In this document: one piece after another, positions 35,543-45,273 of the stretch
How the letters are laid out: each line of letters starts with the position of its first letter
How positions within the stretch are numbered: the stretch's first letter is position 1
From: Bacteroidota bacterium
Lineage (GTDB): Bacteria; Bacteroidota; Bacteroidia; AKYH767-A; OLB10
Length of the DNA stretch: 64,000 nt
Assembly (NCBI GenBank): GCA_025352785.1
Contig: JANXSD010000020.1
Span: forward strand, 1 to 64,000
Direction: 5' to 3'
The notes under the pieces: generated by a model
Told to the model about the DNA's origin: nothing
What the model saw: the letters and a program-made list of their open reading frames with translations, nothing else
Databases searched by the model: none
Translations under genes and position numbers: made by a program

Positions 35543-36841
35543 ATGAGTATGTCAAATAATAAATGCAATTTATTATCAATGAATCTAAAATGCCTTTCAA
35601 GGTTCTTTTTAAATTGTTTGATATTATTTCTATGTTCATGTGGATCAATAGGGAAATTAAGTCATCAAGATTTTGTCGATGAAATAAGTTCTTCCGAATC
35701 TGCTTTGCAAGCTGATCTACTTATCTTCCATTCGGATTCTATAAAAAGCTGTTTGTTTTTACATGTTCCAGATCAATCGGCACTTTTTATGCGTGATAGT
35801 GATATGTTTATTTCAAAGTTGAAAGTGTCTTATGAAATGCACCTAAACTATGAGTCAAAAGCAATTGTTGATAGCGGCTCAAAATTAATTGTGAAATCTT
35901 CCTTAAGTAATTCTGATCAAATTAATGACTCTTTAGTATTTCCGATGAGGTTCGGAAATAAGTATATAATGAAAATCACGATCAAGGATTTAAATCGAAA
36001 TGCAACCATCTCACGTATTTTGTCAGTAAATAAAACATCCACTTTTACGAGGCAAAATTTCATGCTTTTAAATTTGAATTCTGAAATCCAATATCGTAAT
36101 TATATTTCAAATAATGAACACTTTAAATTGTGGTCATCTAATGATTTTGATGAACGGTATTTTGTGAGATGTTATTTTAGAAAATATCCATTAGCTACAC
36201 CTCCGTTTAAAGTAAGTGAATTGCAAATTTTTAATTATAAAGCGGATAGTATTTTTACTGTCCTTGCCGATAGCGTTTCATTGTTGACATTGAATAGATT
36301 TGGCTTTTACTATTTTCAAGTAGATACGAATAGAAAAGATGGTTTTACTATCTTTCAATACAACTCCGATTTCCCTCTTGTTACGAATTCACTAGAATTA
36401 GTAGAAGCAACACGTTATCTCACTAGTAATAGTGAATTTAAGGAACTCATTACTGCAAAAGATAAAAAGAGTGCTATCGATAATTTTTGGATAAAGCTAG
36501 GAGGCAATAAGGAGAACGCAAGAGAATTAATTCGTACTTATTATAGTCGCGTGCAAAAGGCTAATAAGAATTTCTCATCGTATATGGATGGTTGGAAAAC
36601 GGATCGTGGGATGATCTATATTATCTTTGGATCACCATCAACGGTATATAAAGATGATGAATCAGAATATTGGAACTATACTAATCAATTATATATCCCC
36701 GATCAAACTTTTGTTTTCAAAAGAGTGGCAAACCCATTTACTGATAATGATTACAGTTTAATCCGCCAACCAATGTTTGATTCACCATATTTTATGGCTG
36801 TTGATCAATGGCGACAAGGACGAATAGCAAATGATAAATAA
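35543..36841 (+). CDS. GWxTD domain lipoprotein
   Basis: A 432-residue protein with a lipoprotein-type N-terminus (LNCLILFLCSC) and a C-terminal GWxTD domain: ATRYLTSNSEFKELITAKDKKSAIDNFW, RVQKANKNFSSYMDGWKTDRGMIYIIFGSP and YWNYTNQLYIPDQTFVFKR. The family occurs in Bacteroidota and relatives, in the periplasm, without settled function. The ATG at 35543 keeps an 11-bp gap to rmuC; an in-frame ATG at 35579 would give a more compact signal peptide. Its stop overlaps the rlmB ATG by one base (TAATG), so the two are coupled. Confidence 0.83.
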   Translation: MSMSNNKCNLLSMNLKCLSRFFLNCLILFLCSCGSIGKLSHQDFVDEISSSESALQADLLIFHSDSIKSCLFLHVPDQSALFMRDSDMFISKLKVSYEMHLNYESKAIVDSGSKLIVKSSLSNSDQINDSLVFPMRFGNKYIMKITIKDLNRNATISRILSVNKTSTFTRQNFMLLNLNSEIQYRNYISNNEHFKLWSSNDFDERYFVRCYFRKYPLATPPFKVSELQIFNYKADSIFTVLADSVSLLTLNRFGFYYFQVDTNRKDGFTIFQYNSDFPLVTNSLELVEATRYLTSNSEFKELITAKDKKSAIDNFWIKLGGNKENARELIRTYYSRVQKANKNFSSYMDGWKTDRGMIYIIFGSPSTVYKDDESEYWNYTNQLYIPDQTFVFKRVANPFTDNDYSLIRQPMFDSPYFMAVDQWRQGRIANDK

Positions 36842-37602
36842 TGAGACCAAACGACAGTAATAACAATGAATTGGAAGGCACAATGGTGTACGGAACTCGT
36901 GCCATTATTGAAGCTATTCGATCCGGCAAGGAAATAGAACGATTATTTATTCAACAAGGGTTGAATAATCCGTTGATGCGCGAATTGCGAGATGAAATTA
37001 AAACAGCGGGAATTATGTTTCAACAAGTTCCTATTGAAAAGTTGAATCGCTTAACGAGAAGTAATCATCAAGGGGTTATTGGAATTATTTCTGAAATTAA
37101 TTATCATTCAATAGAAGAATTGGTTCCTAAATTATTTGAAAAGGGAATGGTTCCGCTGCTTTTAATTTTAGATCGCATTACTGATACAAGAAATTTCGGA
37201 GCAATAGCAAGAACAGCAGAATGTTCAGGAGTACATGGAATAATTATTCCCACTCGCGGCGGTGCATTAATAAATAGTGATGCGATAAAAACTTCTGCGG
37301 GAGCATTGCATCACTTACCTGTTTGTCGTGAAAATAATTTAAAGGATACAATTGAGTTTTTGAAAAATTCCGGCATAAAAATATTTGCGTGTACAGAGAA
37401 AACAAATGATTACATTTTTGATGCAGATTTTAAAACTCCCGCAGCGATCATTATGGGATCCGAAGAGAATGGTGTATCGCCTGAATATATTAAACGAGCA
37501 GATACTTCTATGAAAATACCTATGGTTGGCAGTATCGAATCTTATAATGTCTCTGTGGCAGCAGGAATGGTTTTGTATGAAGTTATGCGACAAAGAAAAT
37601 AA
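36841..37602 (+). CDS. rlmB: 23S rRNA 2'-O-ribose methyltransferase RlmB (TrmH/SpoU family)
   Basis: A 253-residue SPOUT methyltransferase. The N-terminal substrate-binding domain (1-95) begins MVYGTRAIIEAIRSGKEIERLFIQ. The catalytic domain has motif 1 LDRITDTRNFGAIARTAECSG, motif 2 IIMGSEENGVSPE and motif 3 KIPMVGSIESYNVSVAAGMVLYE. It methylates G2251 of 23S rRNA in E. coli. It overlaps the GWxTD gene and is 11 bp before the GT39-like gene. Confidence 0.93.
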   Translation: MRPNDSNNNELEGTMVYGTRAIIEAIRSGKEIERLFIQQGLNNPLMRELRDEIKTAGIMFQQVPIEKLNRLTRSNHQGVIGIISEINYHSIEELVPKLFEKGMVPLLLILDRITDTRNFGAIARTAECSGVHGIIIPTRGGALINSDAIKTSAGALHHLPVCRENNLKDTIEFLKNSGIKIFACTEKTNDYIFDADFKTPAAIIMGSEENGVSPEYIKRADTSMKIPMVGSIESYNVSVAAGMVLYEVMRQRK

Positions 37603-37613
37603 TTCGTTTAACA

Positions 37614-39542
37614 ATGAGTAAATATAAAAACGACGAAGTATTTGCAATACTAATTATTGTTATTGCCTCCGTTTTGCGCATGTACAATTATGCGGATTGG
37701 TCACTGTCAAATGATGAATTAAGTGCCATGGCTAGATTGCAATTCCCTTCTTACAGTGAAATGATTGAGAAGGGCGTACGCTTAAATGACATGCATCCAA
37801 TCGGGGTACAGTCGTTTCTTTGGTTATGGACACATTTAGTCGGAACTTCGGTAGCTTCTTTTCGCTTACCATTTGTGCTTTTTGGAATTGGCTCTGTAAT
37901 TGTATTTTTTCGTATTGCAATAATTTGGTTTAATAGAACTTCAGCGTTATTCTCTTTGTGCCTCTTTTCGGCATTGCAATTTCCGATTTTATATAGTCAA
38001 CTTGCAAGACCCTATAGCCCAGGGTTGTTTTTTAGTTTGTTATTTGTTTTAGCCTGGACTAAAATCATTTTTGTAAATGGAAGTATCTCTATTTTTAGTA
38101 TTTCTAAACGAAAGTGGTTTTTCATTTTTATAGTGTCGGGACTTGCCTGTATGTATATCCACTACTTCAGTTTTATGTTTGCCGGAATGGTAGGACTTAC
38201 AGGATTGTTTTATATAAGGAAAGAGGATTATAAATGGTATTTTATTGCAGGTGTTGCTATGTTTATTTTGTACATTCCAAACATTAACGTTTTCATATAT
38301 CAATTTAGTGTTGGTGGTTTAGGTGGGGAGGGTGGTTGGCTTGGAGCACCAGGGAAATGGGCGATTTTTAGTTATTGCTATTATGGATTAAATGAAAGTA
38401 AGATAATAGTTAGTACATGCTTGGCGTTATTAATTGGAAGTATTATTTACAATAAGCAAAACTTGATTTGGACAAAATTTCATTCTTTCAGCGTATTGTT
38501 CTTTTTATTACCTGCATTAATTGCATACTTCTATTCTGTATTTAAAAACCCTGTCTTTCAATATTCAATTTTGCTTTTTAGTTTCCCGTTTTTATTATTG
38601 ATGATATGTTCTTTTATTCCTGCAAGAAGTTGGAGTTTAAAAGAAGGTTCAATTTTAATTTGTTTCGCTTCCGTAGTATTGTATTCAACTGTAATTGAAG
38701 ATAAATTTTATTCATCTCAAAATTTTGCAAACTTTAAAGGGGTAGCACAACGAACCGCTGAACTCAATGCAAAATATTCTTCCCGAAAAATAATTAATAC
38801 GATGAATGTAATTAGCCCATTCTATATCGATTATTATCTTTCCAAAAATGCATTACAAGTTAATATTGAATCATATCGTTGTGAACATATTCCCGATTTC
38901 ATTTTGCTCAATAATTTTGTAAAAAATAGTACTCAAGAATATTTTTTGCATGGATGGGCAAATACATTTCATGCTCCTGAAATCGATCAAATTGTTCAAC
39001 AATATTATCCTTATATTATTGAACGAGATTCGTTTTTTAATTCTGGATTATTGCTTTTTTCGAAAGTTAAAAATAATGGAACGGATTTAAATAGGAAAAT
39101 TCTATTCGAAGAGAAAAATTCATTTGAGAAACCATTATGGGAAAATGACAGTTCTTTTATGGTATCAGGAGTTGCACATTCAGGTAATCACGCAACAAAA
39201 CTTACCGAATCAATTGAATACGGATCAACTTTTTCTGCGAAAACATCGGATGTTCATCTCAATAAGGGTAATACGATTCAATTGTCGTGTTGGGTAAATA
39301 CATCGGAATTATTGAAAGATGCATCATTAGTTTTCTCCATTACTAGAAAGGACAACTCAGTAGTTTGGAGATCGGTAAATTTGCACGATTTTGTTACAAA
39401 AGAGAACTCATGGATTCCGGTTTTTATGGCGTATACGATATCTGAAGAATTACAACCTGATGATGATGTCAAAGTTTTTATCTGGAATTCAACCAAGCAA
39501 AAATTTATTGCAGATGATTTTCTAATCAGAGTTCTAAAATGA
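37614..39542 (+). CDS. GT39-like integral membrane glycosyltransferase
   Basis: A 642-residue protein with about ten TM segments in residues 8-380 and a soluble C-terminal part (about 480-642) of beta-sandwich look. The first periplasmic loop has D34-E35 (SNDELSAMARL) and D59-M-H61-P62, matching the dolichyl-phosphate mannosyltransferase (PMT_2/GT39, ArnT-like) pattern of a DE motif then DxHP. YSQLARPYSPGLFF is another family feature. It should move a sugar from a polyprenyl-phosphate donor to an outer acceptor. The C-terminal extra domain could bind the acceptor; inferred. It is 11 bp after rlmB. Confidence 0.8.
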   Translation: MSKYKNDEVFAILIIVIASVLRMYNYADWSLSNDELSAMARLQFPSYSEMIEKGVRLNDMHPIGVQSFLWLWTHLVGTSVASFRLPFVLFGIGSVIVFFRIAIIWFNRTSALFSLCLFSALQFPILYSQLARPYSPGLFFSLLFVLAWTKIIFVNGSISIFSISKRKWFFIFIVSGLACMYIHYFSFMFAGMVGLTGLFYIRKEDYKWYFIAGVAMFILYIPNINVFIYQFSVGGLGGEGGWLGAPGKWAIFSYCYYGLNESKIIVSTCLALLIGSIIYNKQNLIWTKFHSFSVLFFLLPALIAYFYSVFKNPVFQYSILLFSFPFLLLMICSFIPARSWSLKEGSILICFASVVLYSTVIEDKFYSSQNFANFKGVAQRTAELNAKYSSRKIINTMNVISPFYIDYYLSKNALQVNIESYRCEHIPDFILLNNFVKNSTQEYFLHGWANTFHAPEIDQIVQQYYPYIIERDSFFNSGLLLFSKVKNNGTDLNRKILFEEKNSFEKPLWENDSSFMVSGVAHSGNHATKLTESIEYGSTFSAKTSDVHLNKGNTIQLSCWVNTSELLKDASLVFSITRKDNSVVWRSVNLHDFVTKENSWIPVFMAYTISEELQPDDDVKVFIWNSTKQKFIADDFLIRVLK

Positions 39543-39597
39543 TTTTTGAGCTTTAAATTAATAGAACATAGTGAGTATCTTTTTCTACTAACAATAT

Positions 39598-41100
39598 CTA
39601 AAAGTTGTATCCGAAGGTTATCAAAAAGCGATTATCATATTGTTTCGTTGTTATAATTGGTACATCTTTCGATGATAGTGTATAAGGCTGAAAGTAGGAT
39701 CCAGATACAGAATAAGCATAAGCAAAATCAACAAAGTAATTTTCTTGTTTTATACCAAAGCCACAACTTGTCCCGTAACGTGATAAATCACTTTGGGTAT
39801 CATTACGAAATTCTTTTTTGAACGGTGACGTTGAATAGTTCGCGCCTACCCGGAATCGTAAATTCTCGAATTTGTATTCACAACCCAATTTAATGGAATG
39901 TGAACTTGTATATTTCGATTTAATTCCCCGATTTATTGAATTAAAATTTGCATCTACATTAGGATCACTTTCACTCAGACGCCCTTGATTGTAATCTAAA
40001 TATTCATATTCTATGTTTAGTGCTGCCGTTCTTGCTACTATTAATCCTAAACTACCTATAGCTTTATAAGGGGTAGTAATATTGTAATCAAAGGGAATAA
40101 ATACGGGTGAATTTGCTTGGTAAACATTTCCATTCTCTAAGTCCGAAACCATTACAGTAGAATAGTCGTCTGATAACGTAAAATATGTAGGGCTATGGAT
40201 AGCAAGTCCTATTCTCACAATGTCATTTGGTTTGTAAATGGCTCCGATCTTTAAATTAATTCCACTTCCTGTAGTTTTTAATCTCGTATTTAATGTGAAT
40301 GAATTAAAATTGGGAATAGTGCCTGCTATATCCTCTTCTTTCCATGTTACATTCTCTTCATAATGTACCGTATTAAGTCCAAACGTTGCACCTAAAAATA
40401 ATTTATTATCATAGTTTGTACCAAAAGAAAAATCCCATTCTCCTTGACCACCTTGAGTAGTGACAGTTCGGGTTTGTTGTTCACCAGCATGCGTAGCTGC
40501 ATTGTTAAAATAATGAAATTGATTGTTGGGATTAATGGTATCTATCAAAAAAGTTTGCCATGCTAGATTTATATCAAATGCATAAGCATTTGTATTGGAA
40601 ATGTTTTCAGGAGTTGTTACATCATAGTTTAGCTGCTCAATATAATTGTCGATTAGTGAGCTTGTAGAATTTATTGTGGACGATTTACTTCTTCCACTAA
40701 AGTCGTTAAGTTTATTGTATCCGAGACCAAAAGCCCATGACTTAAAATGAATACTCTTTTCACTTTCTCCTACGAAAACAGCACCAAAATTTCCAAATGC
40801 AAATTTGAAATAATTATCTCTTTTAGCTGCATCATTAAATTTAGTGTCATTAGTTCTATTTGAAAATAGTGGGCTGACAGTAAATTCAGAGTGGCGAAAT
40901 AATCCTATTCCTCCAGGATTAGAACTTAAGCAACTGAAATCAGCACCTAATGCACCAAACGAATTACCCATCGCTAATGAACGTGCTGTACTTCCATAAT
41001 TCAACAACCCATATCTTAAAACATCGGCGTCGTTTTGTGCAAATATTAATGTTGTTGAAGAAATTAAAATTAGAATGCTTAAAATTTTTTTCCAATTCAT
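39598..41100 (-). CDS. OmpP1/FadL family outer membrane protein
   Basis: A 500-residue protein with signal peptide (MNWKKILSILILISSTTLIFAQ). It is followed by NDADVLRYGLLNYGSTARSLAMGNSFGALGADFSCLSSNPGGIGLF, the standard N-terminal plug region of Bacteroidota OmpP1/FadL proteins. The rest alternates aromatic and polar residues, ends in a final strand with terminal Phe (FLITFGYNF), as expected of a beta-barrel. FadL-type porins take up long-chain fatty acids and other hydrophobic compounds; substrate here is unknown. It lies downstream of the repeat-bearing lipoprotein gene, with a terminator between. Confidence 0.87.
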   Translation of the reverse strand: MNWKKILSILILISSTTLIFAQNDADVLRYGLLNYGSTARSLAMGNSFGALGADFSCLSSNPGGIGLFRHSEFTVSPLFSNRTNDTKFNDAAKRDNYFKFAFGNFGAVFVGESEKSIHFKSWAFGLGYNKLNDFSGRSKSSTINSTSSLIDNYIEQLNYDVTTPENISNTNAYAFDINLAWQTFLIDTINPNNQFHYFNNAATHAGEQQTRTVTTQGGQGEWDFSFGTNYDNKLFLGATFGLNTVHYEENVTWKEEDIAGTIPNFNSFTLNTRLKTTGSGINLKIGAIYKPNDIVRIGLAIHSPTYFTLSDDYSTVMVSDLENGNVYQANSPVFIPFDYNITTPYKAIGSLGLIVARTAALNIEYEYLDYNQGRLSESDPNVDANFNSINRGIKSKYTSSHSIKLGCEYKFENLRFRVGANYSTSPFKKEFRNDTQSDLSRYGTSCGFGIKQENYFVDFAYAYSVSGSYFQPYTLSSKDVPIITTKQYDNRFLITFGYNF

Positions 41101-41126
41101 TATTGAAGAATTTTAATTTATTGTCA

Positions 41127-41160
41127 AAAGCCTACAACCAATTAATCGGCTGTAGGCTTC
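41127..41160 (-). terminator. Rho-independent terminator
   Basis: Stem AGCCTACA / TGTAGGCT with extra pairing inside and a T-rich minus-strand side. It follows the Tyr/Asn-rich lipoprotein gene on the minus strand. Confidence 0.7.
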
Positions 41161-41176
41161 TGATTATTTATTTCAA

Positions 41177-42862
41177 TTAACGGTTACGTTGCCGACCTTC
41201 AGGAGCTGATGATGGTCTTGAACCACTACCTGAATTCGGATTTGTAGATCGTGGTTGACTTTCGTAATTTCTTTGTTGAGAATTATTCTGATAATCTGAT
41301 GAGTTTTGTCTTGTTGGTTGATCTTTTACAGGATTTGATTTTTCATTATGATGTTGGTTGTTACCTCTTGGTCGACCACCGTTTTGTTGATTCACATCAC
41401 GAGGTTTCGATGATGGTTCAGAATTCTCTCTTGGATTAGAATATTGTTCTCTAGGATTATGCGCTGGAGAAGTATTTTCTTTAGGATTTGAATATTGCTC
41501 TCTAGGATTATGTGCTGGCGAAGTATTCTCTCTTGGATTAGAATATTGCTCTCTAGGATTATGCGCTGGAGTAGTATTTCCATTTGGAGTCACATTATGA
41601 GGACTCGTTTCAGTATTTGATGGTGATGAATTCTCATCAGTTTTTCCTGTATAATCTCTCGGATTGATAACATGATGATTAGTTGGACTACTTTCAATGT
41701 CATTTGGTGAAGAAAGGTTCGATTTAATAGTATTCTCCTTGGTCGGAATAATATTTCCATGTCCACCAACACCATTGACTGAGTTTGGATGAGACGTGTT
41801 GTTATTTCCTGGGCTAGAAAAAGTGTTATTATGATTTACATTGTTGTCTTTTACAATTCCAGTATTCCCTCTAACGGGTGAAGCAATTGAATTCGCATTA
41901 ATACTTCCAATTTCTCTTTTTGGTCTGCCAATAGCACTTACCCCATCAATACCAGCTGTAAGTTTAGGATTTCGAGGATTGTCAGAAATTTGCTGACGAC
42001 CATAAAGTTCACTTAAATTACGACCACCTCTCGGAGCGTTATTAGCTAAGGCACCACGTCCACCACGAGGACCATAGTAATAACTATAAGAGTCGTTACT
42101 GTTATAATAATATGGATTAAATGTCCCATTATAAAGTCCTGCGTAATACCCGTTGTTATATCCATTCGCGTAACCATAGTTATAGCTGCTATTGAAGCCA
42201 TAACCATTTCCATAATATCCATTTCCATAATATCCTGAAGAACCATAATAAGAATTTCCAAAACCTATGCAAGTACCCCATGCTGGAGTCCATACATATT
42301 GTGGTCTCCAAAAATTATAAGATAAGTATAAACTTACGCCATAAGAATATGGATCGTAATCATACCAATACATGTTTGTATAATAAGAATCATAATAATT
42401 CCATCCATAAGGATGATAAAAGCGACGTAACCGAGAAGTATATGCGTAATCGTAATAATCGTCGTTATTGTAATAATTATTTGTTACGTAAGTATTTCCG
42501 TCTTGATCCGTCGAACTTTGAGTACTTGTATAATCGGAAGAATTTCCGTTGTTTTGAAAACGCTCAGGTGTTTGATCGGAATTAGTAGTATTCGATTGAT
42601 TTCCTACTTGTGAATTTTGAACATTGTTACCAGAATTGTTGTTCTGATCATAATTACGTTGACTTTCATTCTGTTTAGTCCCACTGTAATCTTGCGATGC
42701 TGTTGGTGTATTATTGGAAATTTCTGGTGTGGCGTTATTTCTTGAACCCGCATCGCGGTCAGAATAATAAACATCATCATAATCTTTTGCTGCAATTCGT
42801 CCTGATGAACAGGAACTGAGGTAAATTACTGAAGCGAGCAGCACTATTGCGATTTTTTTCAT
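41177..42862 (-). CDS. Low-complexity Tyr/Asn/Gly-rich lipoprotein with tandem repeats
   Basis: A 561-residue protein; MKKIAIVLLASVIYLSSC gives a lipobox at Cys18. It then has an Asn/Ser/Gln-rich linker (to about 125), a Tyr-rich core (NNYYNNDDYYDYAY, RRFYHPYGWNYYDSYY, WYDYDPYSYG, GNSYYGSSGYYGNGYYGNGYG) of about 150 residues, and a long Asn/Pro/Ser-rich tail. The tail contains three 17-residue tandem repeats NTSPAHNPREQYSNPRE. The layout resembles Bacteroidota surface or matrix lipoproteins with prolyl-rich disordered tails; no enzyme motif. I chose ATG 42862 over 42880 to keep a normal signal. Role unknown. Confidence 0.75.
   Translation of the reverse strand: MKKIAIVLLASVIYLSSCSSGRIAAKDYDDVYYSDRDAGSRNNATPEISNNTPTASQDYSGTKQNESQRNYDQNNNSGNNVQNSQVGNQSNTTNSDQTPERFQNNGNSSDYTSTQSSTDQDGNTYVTNNYYNNDDYYDYAYTSRLRRFYHPYGWNYYDSYYTNMYWYDYDPYSYGVSLYLSYNFWRPQYVWTPAWGTCIGFGNSYYGSSGYYGNGYYGNGYGFNSSYNYGYANGYNNGYYAGLYNGTFNPYYYNSNDSYSYYYGPRGGRGALANNAPRGGRNLSELYGRQQISDNPRNPKLTAGIDGVSAIGRPKREIGSINANSIASPVRGNTGIVKDNNVNHNNTFSSPGNNNTSHPNSVNGVGGHGNIIPTKENTIKSNLSSPNDIESSPTNHHVINPRDYTGKTDENSSPSNTETSPHNVTPNGNTTPAHNPREQYSNPRENTSPAHNPREQYSNPKENTSPAHNPREQYSNPRENSEPSSKPRDVNQQNGGRPRGNNQHHNEKSNPVKDQPTRQNSSDYQNNSQQRNYESQPRSTNPNSGSGSRPSSAPEGRQRNR
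41423..41575 (-). repeat. Three 51-bp in-frame tandem repeats
   Basis: Units at 41423-41473, 41474-41524 and 41525-41575, each encoding NTSPAHNPREQYSNPRE with small changes (one Arg to Lys). The DNA copies differ at a few positions, so they are not freshly duplicated. They lie within the Tyr/Asn-rich lipoprotein gene. Confidence 0.85.
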
Positions 42863-43003
42863 ATTATTTCCGTATTGCATGTTTGACTTACCTTTCTTTG
42901 CTTTAGTTTAATCCCGAGTTTGCAAATTGGGGTAGGTTTTACATTTTTGTAGATTAAATTAACATTCAAACACAATGCCAAGTTTAGGCAAAGGTATAAA
43001 GGT

Positions 43004-44479
43004 ATGAGCGATCAAATAACGTCACGTAGTGAAAATTATTCTCAATGGTATCAAGACCTTGTAGTAAAGGCTGATCTAGCTGAAAACTCAGCGGTAAGAG
43101 GATGTATGGTAATAAAACCCAATGGATATGCCATCTGGGAGAAGATGCAACAGCATCTTGATAAGATGTTTAAAGATACAGGACACGTAAACGCATATTT
43201 CCCGCTCTTCATCCCTAAATCATTCTTTAGCAAGGAAGCGAGCCATGTTGAAGGCTTCGCAAAGGAATGTGCTGTGGTTACTCATTATCGACTGAAGAAT
43301 GATCCTAATGGAAAAGGGATCATTGTTGATGAAGATGCGAAACTCGAGGAAGAATTAATCGTTCGACCTACTTCTGAAACGATTATATGGAATACCTACC
43401 GTGGATGGGTTCAATCGTACCGTGATCTTCCTATTCTTGTTAATCAATGGGCAAATGTTGTACGATGGGAGATGAGAACACGACTTTTTCTAAGAACTAC
43501 CGAGTTTTTATGGCAAGAAGGTCATACGGCACATGCAACTTCACAAGAAGCAATTGAAGAAGCACAAAAAATGTTAGAAGTTTACACCACTTTTTCGGAA
43601 GATATTTTAGCAATACCAGTTTTAAAAGGAACGAAAACTGCTAACGAACGATTTGCAGGTGCACTTGATACTTATTGTATTGAAGCACTTATGCAAGATG
43701 GTAAAGCACTTCAAGCCGGAACATCTCATTTCTTAGGACAAAATTTCGCTAAAGCTTTCGATGTTAAATTTACGAGTAAAGAAGGAAAACAAGAATTCGT
43801 TTGGGCTACATCATGGGGTGTTTCTACTAGATTGATGGGTGCACTAATCATGTCTCATTCAGATGATGATGGATTAGTATTACCACCACGCTTGGCTCCT
43901 ATTCAAGTTGTGATAGTTCCGATTTATAAAAATGAGGAACAATTAAATTTGGTCAGTGAACAAGCATTAAAAATTAAAAAAGCACTGGAAGCGAAAGGAG
44001 TGTCTGTTAAATTTGATAGTAGAGATACGCATAAGCCAGGCTGGAAGTTTGCGGAATACGAATTGAAGGGTGTTCCAATACGCATAGCAATTGGTCCTAG
44101 AGATGTTGAAAATGGAACGGTAGAAGTTGCCAGACGAGATACAAAGGAAAAAAATATCTATCAGATTATTGACCTTGAAATTAAAATCGAACATATACTA
44201 AATCAGATACAAGATAATATTTTCAAAAAAGCACAAGCACGATTAGAAGCAAGTACTTATCATGCGGATTCTTGGGAAGAATTTATTGATATTCTTGATA
44301 ATAAAGGTGGATTTATTTATGCCCACTGGGACGGAACAACAGAAACGGAATTGAAGATAAAAGAAGAAACAAAAGCTACAATCCGATGTATTCCGTTAGA
44401 TAATAAATTAGAAGAAGGAAAATGTATTTTTACTGGTAATCCTTCAATTCAGAGAGTTGTATTCGCAAGAGCATATTAA
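43004..44479 (+). CDS. proS: Prolyl-tRNA synthetase, archaeal/eukaryote-like type
   Basis: A 491-residue class II aminoacyl-tRNA synthetase, the shorter type without the bacterial editing insertion. Motifs include [19 protein letters not shown] (motif 1 region), [51 protein letters not shown] (motif 2), [14 protein letters not shown] and [28 protein letters not shown] (motif 3), then an anticodon-binding domain and a C-terminal domain ending in ARAY. It charges tRNA-Pro. This type is the rule in Bacteroidota. Confidence 0.96.
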   Translation: MSDQITSRSENYSQWYQDLVVKADLAENSAVRGCMVIKPNGYAIWEKMQQHLDKMFKDTGHVNAYFPLFIPKSFFSKEASHVEGFAKECAVVTHYRLKNDPNGKGIIVDEDAKLEEELIVRPTSETIIWNTYRGWVQSYRDLPILVNQWANVVRWEMRTRLFLRTTEFLWQEGHTAHATSQEAIEEAQKMLEVYTTFSEDILAIPVLKGTKTANERFAGALDTYCIEALMQDGKALQAGTSHFLGQNFAKAFDVKFTSKEGKQEFVWATSWGVSTRLMGALIMSHSDDDGLVLPPRLAPIQVVIVPIYKNEEQLNLVSEQALKIKKALEAKGVSVKFDSRDTHKPGWKFAEYELKGVPIRIAIGPRDVENGTVEVARRDTKEKNIYQIIDLEIKIEHILNQIQDNIFKKAQARLEASTYHADSWEEFIDILDNKGGFIYAHWDGTTETELKIKEETKATIRCIPLDNKLEEGKCIFTGNPSIQRVVFARAY

Positions 44480-44521
44480 TTTCTAAAGTGTAAAATATAT
44501 TAAAATAATTTTCTATTCATA

Positions 44522-45205
44522 ATGGCTAACGATCGATTAATTCAACTTTTAAATTCAAAGGCAATATTGAATATCGAAACTGTTGATGCAACTTCGGTAG
44601 TTTTTGCTTCAATAAAAAAATTATTGAAACAATTTGAATCGAAGATTAAAGGAGACGGTGTTATTGATTCAAGAATTAGAATTACATTTACGGATCGTGG
44701 TACATTTGAAGCAGAATTAAAAATTGCAGATGAAGTAATTATTTTTATCATGCATACAAATGCATTCGTGTTTGATCCTTCTCATCCAATAATGAAGAGT
44801 GGTTATATTGGAGTTAATGCTTCTAATGCTACATGTGGAATGATTTCAATTTATAATTTCCAATCTGATTCGCTGAAATATGATCGTAAAAATGACATTG
44901 GAATTTTAATTGCTAGAATGTTTGTCAATAAGGAATCGCATTTTTTTGTTGAAGGGAGAAAACAATTGGGCATACTGTATAATGATTACTCAACAATGGT
45001 TTCGACAACTGAAAACTTATTGTCATTTATTGAGACATGTGTAATCTATTGTCTCGATATTGATGTTGCAGTTCCACCCATAGATGCAATGAAACAAATA
45101 TCCGTATTTGAAGCAATGGCTTATAATTTACAATCTACATTAACTGCTAATACTAGATTAGGATTTAAGTTCCAAAATCAAGTTAATGAAAGTCCTGATG
45201 CCTAA
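44522..45205 (+). CDS. Protein of unknown function downstream of proS
   Basis: A 227-residue soluble protein. It has no signal peptide, TM segment or motif I recognise. The middle (IADEVIIFIMHTNAFVFDPSHPIMKSGY, GMISIYNFQSDSLKYDRKNDIGILIARMFVNKESHFFVEGRKQLG) has a regular alpha/beta pattern and one Cys in SNATCGM. It is 42 bp after proS and shares its terminator, so it is likely co-transcribed. Length and composition look like a conserved single-domain protein; no function can be claimed. Confidence 0.7.
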   Translation: MANDRLIQLLNSKAILNIETVDATSVVFASIKKLLKQFESKIKGDGVIDSRIRITFTDRGTFEAELKIADEVIIFIMHTNAFVFDPSHPIMKSGYIGVNASNATCGMISIYNFQSDSLKYDRKNDIGILIARMFVNKESHFFVEGRKQLGILYNDYSTMVSTTENLLSFIETCVIYCLDIDVAVPPIDAMKQISVFEAMAYNLQSTLTANTRLGFKFQNQVNESPDA

Positions 45206-45219
45206 AGTGATAACTACTT

Positions 45220-45263
45220 AAAACGAGAGCGGCTTTTTGATTTCAAAAAGCCGCTCTCGTTTT
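45220..45263. terminator. Strong bidirectional terminator
   Basis: A 20-base perfect stem (arms start AAAACGAGAGCGGC and end GCCGCTCTCGTTTT) with a loop of about 4 bases, between the convergent proS-linked gene and the TPR gene. Confidence 0.93.
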
Positions 45264-45273
45264 ATAGAAAATG

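Noticed and set aside
41423-41575. Regular 51-bp repeats that could look like a CRISPR or satellite array
   Set aside because: They are in frame inside a coding gene, without spacers, and encode a 17-residue peptide repeat.
42046-42795. Several open frames of 60-100 codons on both strands
   Set aside because: They arise from low-complexity Tyr/Asn codons of the lipoprotein gene read in other frames.
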